Shown one piece after another: positions 26,667 to 39,200 of a stretch of DNA of 64,000 bases. Below the pieces are notes generated by a model. That model had not been told where the DNA came from. It worked only from the letters and a program-made list of their open reading frames with translations, and ran no database searches. The position numbers and the translations under genes are program-made. The number at the start of each line of letters is the position of its first letter. Positions within the stretch are counted from its first letter, which is position 1. Origin of the DNA: Arthrobacter alpinus (lineage in GTDB: Bacteria; Actinomycetota; Actinomycetes; Actinomycetales; Micrococcaceae); assembly GCF_900105965.1 (NCBI RefSeq), contig NZ_FNTV01000001.1:1984001-2048000 (forward strand). Reading direction: 5' to 3'.

Positions 26667-27934
26667 GCCCTTCCGCTATCACCCGCCGCAAATTGCTGGC
26701 GGTGGCCGGTGTTGCTGCAGCAGCCCTGGCGTTGCCGGCGTGCAGCAATGCCAAGCCAGGCGCAGTCACCACCATCCGCCTGCAGCAGGGCAAGCCCGAG
26801 GTGGTGGACTACTTCAACGGCCTCATCAAGGACTTTGAAACCAAGAACCCGGACATCCGCGTGGTTCAGGACTTCAACGGCGGCAACTGGGTTCCGGGCC
26901 TGATCCGCGATGACCCCGCCGATGTAGTGAGCAACGCGTATTCCGTCACCGCGGCCGACTTCGCCAAAAAGGGCATCTTTGCCGATCTGTCCGATCTCCC
27001 CGCGGCGTCCATGGCCGATCCCAAGGCGTTGGAGCTGATCAACTCCTTCGGCCAGTACCAAGGCTCGGAGCTTAGCGCATTGCCGTTCTCCCTGGCAGCG
27101 GCTGGTGTCATCTACAACATGGACTTGTTCGCCAAGCACAACGTGGACGTGCCCACTACCTGGAATGAGTTCCGCACCGCATGCCAGACGTTCCTGGCCG
27201 CCGGAATCACACCGATTTACGGGACGTTCAAGGACTCCTGGACCCTTGGCCAGCCGTACGGCTATGTCTCGGGCGGCGCGGTGGATTTGGCCGACTTCTT
27301 CTCCCGCATGCCCATGACGGCAGCGGATTTGAAGAACAATCCGGAAGTTTCCTTCAGCAGCGACTTCAAGGTTGCCACCGAGAGATTCGAAGAAGTGCTC
27401 GGGTTTATGCAGAAAGACGCCGGCAGTCGTGCCTACACGGACGGCAACGCAGCCTTCGCCAAGGGTGGCTCGGCCATGTACATGCAGGGCCCCTGGGCGC
27501 TGTCAGAACTGACCATCATCAACCCCGCCATCAAGGTGGGCACCTTTCCCCTGCCCATGAGCGAGGACCCCAGCGAAACCCAAGCCCAGGTCACCCTGGA
27601 CATGACGTTCTCCATCGCCCGCTCCACACCGCGCATGGACGCTGCCAAGCGCTTTGTCAGCTATCTCATGGACCCGGCCGTGGTGAACGCCTACAACAAC
27701 AAGTTCTCCGCCTTCTCCCCGCTCAAGGGCGCGGCGAAAACAACGAATGAGCAGGTTGCAGGCCTGCAACCGTTCATCACCGATGGCCGGTACTACCTCA
27801 ATGTGACCAACTACTTCCCGCCGGCCATCACCCTGAACAACTACTTCCAGACGCTGGCGCTGAACAACAACGCCGACGCATTCCTGACCACGCTCGACGA
27901 CTCCTGGCACCGTGTTGCCGCCCGCAACGCCTAG
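26663..27934 (+). CDS. Sugar ABC transporter substrate-binding lipoprotein
   Basis: A 423-residue binding protein of the family 1 sugar-binding class. The N-terminus MSPSAITRRKLLAVAGVAAA carries a twin-arginine motif, and the lipobox is LPAC, giving a lipid-anchored extracytoplasmic receptor. The core contains FAKGGSAMYMQGPWALSEL, the typical ligand-cleft loop of this class. The start is GTG 26663, which has its own AGGA eight bases upstream and overlaps the stop of a tiny leader frame; the long open frame from 26564 has no signal-compatible start. Context (two permeases, alpha-glucosidase, glucokinase, ROK regulator) suggests an alpha-glucoside such as a maltose-, isomaltose- or trehalose-type ligand. 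Confidence 0.88.
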   Translation: MSPSAITRRKLLAVAGVAAAALALPACSNAKPGAVTTIRLQQGKPEVVDYFNGLIKDFETKNPDIRVVQDFNGGNWVPGLIRDDPADVVSNAYSVTAADFAKKGIFADLSDLPAASMADPKALELINSFGQYQGSELSALPFSLAAAGVIYNMDLFAKHNVDVPTTWNEFRTACQTFLAAGITPIYGTFKDSWTLGQPYGYVSGGAVDLADFFSRMPMTAADLKNNPEVSFSSDFKVATERFEEVLGFMQKDAGSRAYTDGNAAFAKGGSAMYMQGPWALSELTIINPAIKVGTFPLPMSEDPSETQAQVTLDMTFSIARSTPRMDAAKRFVSYLMDPAVVNAYNNKFSAFSPLKGAAKTTNEQVAGLQPFITDGRYYLNVTNYFPPAITLNNYFQTLALNNNADAFLTTLDDSWHRVAARNA

Positions 27935-27953
27935 ATCTTCAAAGGAGAAAATC

Positions 27954-28886
27954 ATGACTGCCCCCGCCAGCGTCCGCACAGCTGCTCCAGCTGACAGCGA
28001 CACAACCATCAAGATCAACCACAAGAAGCGCAAGGTTGACCCCACCTACTACTGGATGATCATTCCGGTCCTGGTCCTTTTTGCCGTCTTCAGCACCATT
28101 CCTGCCTTGATTGGCGGATTCTTCAGCTTCACCAACTACGCCGGCTACGGCGACTGGAAAATGGTGGGCCTGCGCAACTTCCAAAACATCTTCACCGATC
28201 CGGAAATTCTTGCCTCCTACGCGTTCACCTTCTTCTTCGCCATCGTGGCAACCGTTGCGGTGAATGTGGTGGCCCTGCTGCTGGCCCTGGGCCTGAACTC
28301 CAAGATCAAGTTCAAGACTGGCATCCGCGGCATCTACTTCATCCCCATGGTGCTCTCCGGGCTCATCATCGCCTACGTGTTCAACTACTTGTTCTCCAAC
28401 ACACTGCCCGGCATTGCCGAGGCCCTGGGCATTGCACCCCTGGCCACGAGCATCCTGGCCAATGAGCAGTGGGCGTGGGCGGCCATCGTGTTTGTCACTG
28501 TGTGGCAGGCAGCACCGGGCGCCACCATCATCTACCTGGCCGGCCTGCAGAGCATTTCGGAGGACGTCTACGAGGCAGCATCACTGGACGGGGCGGGCCC
28601 CTGGCGCCAGCTGCGCAGCATCTCGCTTCCCCTGATTGCCGGCTATGTGGTCATCAACATCATCCTCGGCTTCAAGGGCTACCTGGGCACCTACGAAATC
28701 ATCGTTGCCCTCACCGGCGGCGGCCCCGGCACGGCAACCCAGTCCGTGGCCATGCGCATTTTCTCCGGATTTGCCGGCGGCGACTACTCATACCAAATGG
28801 CAAACGCGATCATCTTCTTCATCATCACGCTCATCATTTCACTGCTGCAGCTGCAAATCCTGCGCCGCCGGGAGGTTTCACTCTAA
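27954..28886 (+). CDS. Sugar ABC transporter permease (MalF-like)
   Basis: A 310-residue permease with six predicted helices, starting after a basic cytoplasmic KINHKKRKVDPTYYW segment. The EAA loop is DVYEAASLDGAGPWRQLRSISLPL. A strong AAAGGAG site stands before ATG 27954; the frame opening at 27912 would overlap the binding-protein gene and is rejected. The stop overlaps the next permease's start (TAATG), so the two halves are translationally coupled in equal amounts. Confidence 0.92.
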   Translation: MTAPASVRTAAPADSDTTIKINHKKRKVDPTYYWMIIPVLVLFAVFSTIPALIGGFFSFTNYAGYGDWKMVGLRNFQNIFTDPEILASYAFTFFFAIVATVAVNVVALLLALGLNSKIKFKTGIRGIYFIPMVLSGLIIAYVFNYLFSNTLPGIAEALGIAPLATSILANEQWAWAAIVFVTVWQAAPGATIIYLAGLQSISEDVYEAASLDGAGPWRQLRSISLPLIAGYVVINIILGFKGYLGTYEIIVALTGGGPGTATQSVAMRIFSGFAGGDYSYQMANAIIFFIITLIISLLQLQILRRREVSL

Positions 28887-29812
28887 TGACACTCACAACC
28901 ACTACAACAGTGACCGAGCTGCGTCCGGAACTTCATGGTGCACAGAAGCCGGATGCTCCCCGCCCCGTCAAGGTCCGGCGAATCAACCGCGAGGGCTACA
29001 AGATCAACTGGTGGATGACGGCGCTGCTGCTGGTGGCATCCCTGACCATCCTGGTGCCGCTGTACTTCACCATCAGCATGGCCCTAAAGTCCCCGGAACA
29101 GGCAGCATCAGGCACCGGCTTTGCCTGGCCCAGCGATCCGCACTGGGAGAACTTCGCCCAGGCGTTTGAAATGACCAATTACCCGGCCGCGTTCATGTCC
29201 ACAGCATTCATCACCGTCATCTCGGTGCTGGGAGCCCTGGCCGCGAGCTCCATGGTGGCGTACGCCATTGTGCGCAACTGGGACAAGAAGTTCTTCCGCC
29301 TCTCCTACATTTACTTTCTGTCCGCCATGTTTGTGCCGTTCCCCGTGGTGATCCTGCCGCTGATCAAGCAGACGGCCATGTTTGGCCTGGACAACCCCCT
29401 GGGTGTTGCCTTCATTCACATTGTTGGCGGCATCTCGTTCAACTCGCTGCTGTTCATCGCGTTCCTGCGCTCCATCCCGGTGGAGCTGGAGGAGGCTGCT
29501 AGGCTCGACGGCGCCAGCACCTGGCAGACGTTCCGCAAGGTCATCTTCCCCCTTCTGGCCCCCATGAGCGCCACCGTGGGCATCTTCGCCTTCCTTGGTT
29601 CCTGGAACGACTTCCTGCTCCCGCAGATGCTCATTGCCGACCCTGCACTGCAAACCCTGCCGGTGGTCCAGCAGCTGTTCCAGGGCCAGTTCAACACCAA
29701 CTACTCGCTCGCCTTTGCCTCCTACCTGATGGCCCTGGCACCCACCCTGCTGGTCTACCTCTTCGCGCAGCGCTGGATCATGTCCGGCGTGATGCGCGGC
29801 GCCGTCAAATAG
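28886..29812 (+). CDS. Sugar ABC transporter permease (MalG-like)
   Basis: A 308-residue permease with the MalG-type plan. The EAA loop is ELEEAARLDGASTWQTFRKVIFPLL, followed by FLGSWNDFLLPQMLI and the ending RWIMSGVMRGAVK. Its ATG shares a base with the preceding stop, with GGGAGG about 11 bases upstream. The long open frame reaching back to 28469 only shadows the first permease in another frame. The operon encodes no ATPase. Confidence 0.92.
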   Translation: MTLTTTTTVTELRPELHGAQKPDAPRPVKVRRINREGYKINWWMTALLLVASLTILVPLYFTISMALKSPEQAASGTGFAWPSDPHWENFAQAFEMTNYPAAFMSTAFITVISVLGALAASSMVAYAIVRNWDKKFFRLSYIYFLSAMFVPFPVVILPLIKQTAMFGLDNPLGVAFIHIVGGISFNSLLFIAFLRSIPVELEEAARLDGASTWQTFRKVIFPLLAPMSATVGIFAFLGSWNDFLLPQMLIADPALQTLPVVQQLFQGQFNTNYSLAFASYLMALAPTLLVYLFAQRWIMSGVMRGAVK

Positions 29813-29866
29813 CGCCCCCCTTTTTCGAATACTTCCCAAACCGCACCACACACGAAGGAAAACACC

Positions 29867-31540
29867 ATGACCGCTTCACCGCTTTCCGTGCTGAACGCCG
29901 ACACCCTGGCCTCCGATCCCAACTGGTGGCGCCAAGCCGCCGTGTACCAGATCTACCCGCGCAGCTTCCATGACGCCAACGCCGACGGCCTCGGTGACAT
30001 CAAGGGCATCACCGCCAAGGTTGAGTACCTGAAGGAACTGGGCCTGGACGCCGTGTGGCTGAGCCCGTTCTACCCCTCCGAGCTGGCCGACGGCGGCTAC
30101 GACGTTGCCGATTACCGCAACGTTGACCCGCGCCTAGGCACCCTGGCCGACTTTGACGAGATGGCAGCCGCCATCCACGACGCCGGCATGAAGATCATCG
30201 TGGACATTGTCCCGAACCACTCCTCGGACCAGCACGCCTGGTTCCAGGAAGCACTGGCCGCCGAGAAGGGCTCCGCCGCCCGGGCCCGCTACATCTTCCG
30301 TGACGGCCAGGGCGCCAACGGCGAGCTGCCGCCGTCGGACTGGGGCTCCATCTTTGGCGGCCCGGCTTGGACCCAGGTGCCTGACGGCCAGTGGTACCTG
30401 CACCTGTTCGCCTCCGAGCAGCCGGACTTCAACTGGGACAACCGCGAAGTCCGCGACGATTTCCTGAAGACCTTGCGTTTCTGGTCGGACCGGGGCGTTG
30501 ACGGCTTCCGCATCGACGTGGCCCACGCACTCTCCAAGGACCTGTCCGAACCGCTGCCCAACAAGGCAGAACTGCGCCGGCTGGAAAAGCTGCACAACGG
30601 CTCCAACCCATTGTGGGACCGCGATCAGGTCCACGAGATTTACGCCGAATGGCGTGCCCTGTTCAACGAGTACAACCCGCCGCGCACCGCTGTGGCCGAG
30701 GCCTGGGTGGACCAGTCCCGCCGCGCCCGCTACGCGTCCCTGGACAGCTTGGGCCAGGCCTTCAACTTTGACCTGCTCATGGCCGACTTCGAGGCCGAAT
30801 CCTTCGCCTCGATCGTGACGAAGAACCTGGCCGAGTCCGCCGCCACCGGAGCTTCCTCCACCTGGGTTTTCTCCAACCACGACGTGGTCCGTCACGCCAC
30901 CCGCTACGGCCTGCCCAAGCTTGCTGACGCCGAAAAGACCCAGGACGGCAAGACCTGGCTCCTGAACGGCGGCGACGAATCCGAGCTGGACCGCGAGTTG
31001 GGACTGCGCCGCGCCCGCGCCGCAACGCTGTTCATGCTGGGCCTGCCCGGCTCCGCGTACCTGTACCAGGGCGAGGAACTGGGCCTGCACGAGGTAGCCC
31101 ACATTGCCGACGCCGACCGCCAGGACCCGGCCTTCTTCCGCAACACCGGCATTGAAGTAGGCCGCGACGGCTGCCGCGTGCCCCTGCCCTGGACCAGCAC
31201 GGACACTTCCTTCGGCTTTGGCGACGCCCCGGCGCACCTGCCGCAGCCGGCCTGGTTTGCCGAGCATGCAGCATCCGCCCAGGACACGCAGGAAGGTTCA
31301 ACCCTGAACCTGTACCGCGATGCCCTGGCCCTGCGCCGCCAGCTGCAGACCGGCGAGGAGCTGGACTGGGTGGCCAATGCCAACGCGGACGTGCTGCACT
31401 TTGCCCGCCCCAACGGCTGGAACGTTGTCACCAACTTCGGCGAAACCGCCGTGGCGCTGCCCTCCGGAACTGTTGCCGTGAGCAGTGTTCCCTTGGAAGA
31501 CCGCAAGTTGCCGGCCAACGCCACAGCCTGGCTCGTCTAG
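29867..31540 (+). CDS. GH13 alpha-glucosidase (oligo-1,6-glucosidase-like)
   Basis: A 557-residue cytoplasmic glycoside hydrolase of family 13. The start of the barrel is WWRQAAVYQIYPRSFHDANADGLGDIKGI. The conserved regions are DIVPNHSSDQH, then GFRIDVAHAL with the nucleophile D217, AVAEAW with the acid/base E278, and FSNHDVVR with the transition-state Asp D339. QGEELGL follows. There is no signal peptide, so it cleaves imported alpha-glucosides inside the cell and releases glucose. AAGGAA stands nine bases before the ATG. The following polyphosphate glucokinase gene takes care of that glucose. Exact linkage preference cannot be decided from sequence alone. Confidence 0.92.
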   Translation: MTASPLSVLNADTLASDPNWWRQAAVYQIYPRSFHDANADGLGDIKGITAKVEYLKELGLDAVWLSPFYPSELADGGYDVADYRNVDPRLGTLADFDEMAAAIHDAGMKIIVDIVPNHSSDQHAWFQEALAAEKGSAARARYIFRDGQGANGELPPSDWGSIFGGPAWTQVPDGQWYLHLFASEQPDFNWDNREVRDDFLKTLRFWSDRGVDGFRIDVAHALSKDLSEPLPNKAELRRLEKLHNGSNPLWDRDQVHEIYAEWRALFNEYNPPRTAVAEAWVDQSRRARYASLDSLGQAFNFDLLMADFEAESFASIVTKNLAESAATGASSTWVFSNHDVVRHATRYGLPKLADAEKTQDGKTWLLNGGDESELDRELGLRRARAATLFMLGLPGSAYLYQGEELGLHEVAHIADADRQDPAFFRNTGIEVGRDGCRVPLPWTSTDTSFGFGDAPAHLPQPAWFAEHAASAQDTQEGSTLNLYRDALALRRQLQTGEELDWVANANADVLHFARPNGWNVVTNFGETAVALPSGTVAVSSVPLEDRKLPANATAWLV

Positions 31541-31552
31541 TCCCCACCCGCT

Positions 31553-31588
31553 CCCCTTTGATGGGTCGCTAGCGACCCATCAAAGGGG
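31553..31588. terminator. Perfect 36-nt palindrome after the alpha-glucosidase gene
   Basis: CCCCTTTGATGGGTCGCT is followed directly by its exact complement. The central GGGTCGCTAGCGACCC is identical to the core of the palindrome at 35803-35836. It lies 12 bases after the alpha-glucosidase stop. Confidence 0.65.
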
Positions 31589-31631
31589 CCCCTCGCGGGC
31601 GTGGGCCCAAGCGGCCAGCATCATCCACCGC

Positions 31632-31683
31632 AAACAGGCGCTGCCGCCCACCCTCTCTCCGGGGTGGGCGGCAGCACCTGTTT
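31632..31683. terminator. Second hairpin in the leader of ppgK
   Basis: A 22-base arm (31632-31653) beginning AAACAGGCGCTGCCGCCC pairs with 31662-31683 with a single mismatch, around a loop of about eight bases. It ends 28 bases before the ppgK start, so besides termination it could modulate ppgK expression within the operon. Confidence 0.55.
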
Positions 31684-31711
31684 CAGCACATCCCCTCTTC
31701 AAGGAAGACCC

Positions 31712-32482
31712 ATGGAACCAACAACCTGCGAAGCCCTGCGCCTCGGCATCGACATTGGCGGCACGGCCATCAAGTACGGCGTAGTTGACACGGCCACCGG
31801 AAACTTGGCCAGCCCCATTGCCCAGCTGCCCACGCCGAATCCGGCCACCCCCGATGCCGTGGCCGGCGCCCTGCGCAAGCTGCTGGCTGAGGTGGAGCGC
31901 TGGGATGCGGCACTGCCGCCGGATGCGGCCGCGGGCGTCGCCTTTCCGGCCATCATGCGCCATGGCACGGCCCACTCCGCCGCCAACATCAGCGATGAAT
32001 GGATCGGCATGGACGTCAACGAGCTGCTCGGCCAGGCGCTGGGTCGGCCCGTGAACACGATCAACGACGCCGACGCCGCCGGCCTTGCAGAAGCCTCCAG
32101 GGGCGCCGGCCGGGGACAGGACGGCACCGTGCTGGTCCTGACGCTGGGCACCGGGATTGGCTCGGCCCTCGTGGTGGACGGGGCACTGGTGCCCAATCTT
32201 GAGTTGGGCCATTTGGAGATGGGCGGCGAGAAGGCAGAGGCCCGGACTTCGGCCGTGGCCCGGGAACGGGACGGACTGGACTGGACCGGCTATGCTGCCC
32301 GCCTGCAGGAATACCTGGCCCACGTGGAGTTCCTGTTCTCCCCGGAGCTGGTCATCCTTGGCGGCGGCATCTCGGTGCGGCATGAGGAATTCCTCCCCCA
32401 CCTGAGCCTGCGCACCCCCGTGGTCCCGGCACAGCTGCACAATTCAGCCGGCGTTGTGGGCGCCGCCCTGGCCGCCGCATAG
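31712..32482 (+). CDS. ppgK: Polyphosphate glucokinase
   Basis: A 256-residue ROK-fold kinase that phosphorylates glucose using inorganic polyphosphate (and usually ATP). The first phosphate loop is LGIDIGGTAIKYGVVD. The actinobacterial PpgK segment is LGTGIGSALVVDGALVPNLELGHLEM, and the late VQ/LQEYLAHVEFLFSPELVILGGGIS matches the family closely. The zinc motif of classical ROK kinases is absent, as in known PpgK. ATG 31712 follows AAGGAAG; the open frame from 31601 lacks family similarity. Position after the GH13 gene implies phosphorylation of glucose released from imported alpha-glucosides without spending ATP. Confidence 0.9.
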   Translation: MEPTTCEALRLGIDIGGTAIKYGVVDTATGNLASPIAQLPTPNPATPDAVAGALRKLLAEVERWDAALPPDAAAGVAFPAIMRHGTAHSAANISDEWIGMDVNELLGQALGRPVNTINDADAAGLAEASRGAGRGQDGTVLVLTLGTGIGSALVVDGALVPNLELGHLEMGGEKAEARTSAVARERDGLDWTGYAARLQEYLAHVEFLFSPELVILGGGISVRHEEFLPHLSLRTPVVPAQLHNSAGVVGAALAAA

Positions 32483-32485
32483 CTC

Positions 32486-32523
32486 CCCGCTTGCGCGCAT
32501 GTCCCTGCATGCGCGCAAGCGGG
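32486..32523. terminator. Bidirectional terminator hairpin between ppgK and the IMPase gene
   Basis: CCCGCTTGCGCGCATG (32486-32501) pairs exactly with CATGCGCGCAAGCGGG (32508-32523) around six bases. It lies between convergent stops. Confidence 0.75.
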
Positions 32524-32537
32524 TACGTAAGCGGAGA

Positions 32538-33380
32538 CTACTCCTTCGGCGCGAAGCTTTCTTCCAGTCCCGGCACGCAGGCTCCGGTCCACACCGAGAG
32601 CACTTCCTCGCGCGTCGGGAGCCCGTTGACAGCAGGGCTCAGGACCGGCCGGTGCACCCAGGCCCCGGCCTCCTGGGCAATGAGCCCGCCGGCGGCAAAA
32701 TCGTGCTCAAACAAGCCATATTCCAGATATGCATCCACGGATCCCTCGGCCACGGCACACAGCTCGAGCGCAGCGGATCCCAGTCGGCGGAAGTCGCCAA
32801 AGTGGTCCATCCGCCCGTCGAGCTCGGAGACCAGCCGACGCCGCACATCGGCGTCGTAGGTCAGTGCCGTGGACAGCAGCGTTCCTCCGCGCGCCTCGAG
32901 TGGGCCGTGCAGGGCCCGAACTCCCTGCACGCCGTCGGCCCGCGTCTCATCCAGCCAGGCGCCGCCGCCCTGCGAGGCGAAGTACACGCGGCGCAACGCC
33001 GGTGCGTCGACCACCCCGGCCAGCCATTCGCCGCTTGGCCCCATGACGGCCACCGAGGTGCCGTAGTAGGCGATGTTGCGGATGAAGTTCATGGTGCCGT
33101 CGAGCGGGTCGATGCTCCAGCGGTACCCGGACGGCTCAGCCGGCAGCTCAGGCGCGAGCTCCTCGCCCGTGATGACGTCGTGCGGACGGGCGTCGGCGAT
33201 GACGGCCCTGACGGCCCGTTCGGCGGCCACATCAAAGGCCGTGACCCAGTCGGCGTCGGACGATTTTTCCGTGGCACCAAATCCTGCCGGGTCCCGCGCG
33301 GCCAGCACGGCGGCGCCCGCGGCAGCAGCCCGCAGGGCTACCTCTAAAAGTTCGTCAACACTTACGGCGTGCGGGGTCAT
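32538..33380 (-). CDS. Inositol monophosphatase-family phosphatase
   Basis: A 280-residue lithium-sensitive-fold phosphatase (IMPase/FIG superfamily). Metal-binding motifs are present: TGEELAPE, the diagnostic DPLDGTMNF, and a late EHDFAAGGLIAQEAGA, where most relatives have WDxAAG. The family dephosphorylates inositol phosphate, histidinol phosphate, PAP or fructose-1,6-bisphosphate. The His replacing Trp before the metal Asp gives no clear assignment. It starts 29 bases after ligA on the same strand, so the two probably share a transcript. Confidence 0.85.
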   Translation of the reverse strand: MTPHAVSVDELLEVALRAAAAGAAVLAARDPAGFGATEKSSDADWVTAFDVAAERAVRAVIADARPHDVITGEELAPELPAEPSGYRWSIDPLDGTMNFIRNIAYYGTSVAVMGPSGEWLAGVVDAPALRRVYFASQGGGAWLDETRADGVQGVRALHGPLEARGGTLLSTALTYDADVRRRLVSELDGRMDHFGDFRRLGSAALELCAVAEGSVDAYLEYGLFEHDFAAGGLIAQEAGAWVHRPVLSPAVNGLPTREEVLSVWTGACVPGLEESFAPKE

Positions 33381-33409
33381 GGGGATCCTTTGCTTGGGGT
33401 CGGCTGAAA

Positions 33410-36120
<2,711 letters not shown>

Positions 36121-36255
36121 GATGCACATCCTTTTCATTCGCTTTGGCCCCGATGGCGTATCCAACCGGGCGACTACCAAAAATCTAACAAGCCTTTTCA
36201 CGGGCGTCGATGGGGACAACTCCCCGTACGCGCAGCCCCCTACCAAAAGGCGATA

Positions 36256-39200
36256 CTACCGTTCGTGGTCAATAGTGCTGGCAACCTGAACCTTGAACGC
36301 CTTGCCGCGGCCCACAATGTACCCGCGGCCCGGGATGAATTTGTTGTTGTAGACCCGTCCCAGGGGCGTGTTCATGAGGGTGTCGCCCTCAACATCGCCA
36401 GGGTTCATGAGCAGGCCGCGGCGGCCAGCCTTGAACAGTCCGGCCAGGCTCCAGGCTCCGGACCAGGTGGAGGTTTCGGCCTCGCCCACCACAAAGTAGT
36501 TGGCCTTGACGGCTGACTTGATCAGCGTGACGAGGTCCATTTCGGCCTCGGAGTCACCAAACTCGGTCACGCCCTCAATGAAGAACGCCACGGGTTCAGT
36601 TTCGGCCTCAACGGAATCGATGAAGCGCTGCAGTAGCGGCTCCAGGGCTGCGGCGCCCACGATCGATTCATCCCAGACCGGCAGGTTGGCGATGGCCGAG
36701 CGGCGTGAGCCGAAGTACACGCGCCGGGTACCCGGCGTCGAACGTTTCAGGGCTTCGGCCAGGGTCACAAGTGCCGTGGTGCGCCCGGACGACGGCGGTC
36801 CCGTCAGCATGAGCGCGCCGCTGGCTTGCAGGCCGGCAGGTTCCAGGTTGAAATCGTCAACGCCGATGATCACGTTGCCGGGCGTTGCCGCCGGCAGCAC
36901 GTCAAGGTCCAGCATTTCCGGCAGGGCCTGCACGCGCGGGGCTTGTTTGACACCTTGGCGGCGCAGCGACTCGGCAAGGCTGGCGACCTGCCGGGCCTGC
37001 AATGCCAGGTTGGAGGTCCCACCAAAAATGGCCAGCTGCACCTCACCGCCGTCGATCATTCCACGGCCCGGGGGTGACGCAGCAGTGAGGACATCGCGCG
37101 GCAGGCCCAGGTTGGAGTAATCATCGGAGGTGGCAAGGCGCAACACCAGCTGGCGCTGAACCGAGGCCGCCAACGACGCCGGCAGCGACTTCGGGCTGTC
37201 ACCGGCAATGACAATGTGGACACCCATGGGACGGCCGTCGGTGGCAATCTGCTGCAAAGTTTCAAACTGCGTCATGCCGGTGCGGAACTCGTAGATCTCC
37301 CTAAAAGTTGACAGCCCGTCGACCATAACAATGATGCGCGGCTCATCGGGTTTGTTGGCGAGGCGGCGGTATTCGGCGATGCTGCCGGCCTTGACCTGCG
37401 CAAAGCTCTCGGCGCGTTCCTCGATAATGCCGCGAACGTATCGCAGCAAGCGGCCCACACGTTCGGCGTCCTCAGCGTTGATGATGCCACCCACGTGCGG
37501 GAGCACCTCCAACATCTGCAGACCGTTGGAGGCGGCATCGATTCCGTACACCTGCACGGGGCCTCCGCGCGGGGTGATGGCCGCAGCAATTGCGATGGTG
37601 CGCAGGGCAGCTGACTTGCCCGATCCGCTGGCACCGAGGATGGCCATGTTGCCGTCCCGGTCAGGTTCGAAGAACACGGTGGGCTGGGCCTGATGCTCGG
37701 GATCGTCCATGACGCCCAACAACAGTTGCTCGTCACTGCGCTGGCCGGGCAGCTTGGAGAAATCGTAAATCTCCGACAGCTCGCTGAGCCACGGTTTCCG
37801 GGGCGGCTTCACGCCAAGTTCAACGGCCGCCAGTGACACATTGGCCACCACCTTGGCGATGTCGTTGGGACCGGCCGAGTCCTCTACAGGTGTTGCCGGG
37901 AGTTCTTGTTCCCAGGGTGCACCGGCGCCAAAGTCCATCTCCACAATGTCAATGCGGGGGCGCTGCGGGGTGCGGCTGGTCCAGCCACCGGCATAACCGG
38001 TCTGGAAGCCCTGGATGCGTCCCGGTCCGGTCTTTGCGGCACCGCGGCCGGGGATGGACGGGCTGAAGTAAGCGGCCGAGGATTCGCCGAGGATATCCAT
38101 GGAATCGTCCACATCTGCCATGCGCAAGGCGATGCGCATGTTGGTGTTGGCGCGCAGGCTGTCCTTGATGACGCCGGAGGGCCGTTGCGTCGCCAGAATC
38201 AGGTGCAGGCCCAGCGAGCGGCCACGGGCGGCGACATCCACCACACCGTCCACGAATTCGGGGACTTCCTTGGCCAGCGCGGCAAATTCGTCCACCACAA
38301 TGATCAACGACGGCGGTGCCTCAGGATCCGCTTCACGTTCCAGGGCCAAGAGGTCCTTGGCCTTTTTCCGGTTGAGCAGGTGTTCGCGGTAATGAAGCTC
38401 GGCGCGCAGGGACGTGAGCGCTCGGCGCACCAGGTGCGGAGAAAGGTCGGTCACCAGGCCCACGGTGTGCGGCAGTTGCAGGCAGTCCGCAAACGCGGCG
38501 CCACCCTTGTAGTCCACAAAAAGGAACGACACCCTATCGGGACTGTAGGCAGCGGCCATGCCCAGCACCCAGGCTTGGAGGAACTCCGACTTTCCGGCAC
38601 CGGTGGTTCCACCCACCAGGGCGTGTGGACCTTCCGTTTTCAGGTCAAGGTACATGGGCTCCACGCCCTTGGAGCCCACCAGCGCCCGGAGGGAGCCCTG
38701 GTGCTTGCGGTTCTTCACGGCACGTGAGGCCACGGAGTTGTTCTCCAGCCAGCGATCGGCAATGCCCTGGGTGCCCTCCACCAGGTCATGACCGGCCAGC
38801 GCCACATAGGAGACGGCACGCGGCAGGTCAGAATCGTCGTCGATTGGTTTTCCGGCGTCGACCACGGGAGCCAGCATGCGGGCCAGTGCTGAGGCCAGCT
38901 CCAGGCTGACACTTTCACAGCTGACAGGGTAGGTCAGTTGGCCCAGGCGAACCTGTCCCGTGGTGGCGGTTTCAGCAACGTGGACAAAGTCGCGGCAGGC
39001 GGCGGGGAGCGCCTCGATGGATCCGGCCACCCACAGAATGTGGACACCAACGTCTGCGCCGTATTCGGTCAGTCGGGTCAGGCGGGCGCGGTCAACCTTG
39101 ACATCGTCCTCGATGATGACCAGCAGGGCGGGCGTCACCGGCTGCGGGATCTCAGATTTGGCGGGGTCTATTGCGCCACGAAGGGCCGCCCTGTGCGCCT

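Noticed and set aside
28469..28885. N-terminal extension of the MalG-like permease
   Set aside because: It overlaps the preceding permease in another frame; the TAATG junction gives the natural start.
30134..31267. 377-codon open frame on the minus strand
   Set aside because: It is antisense to the alpha-glucosidase, whose catalytic motifs are intact on the other strand.
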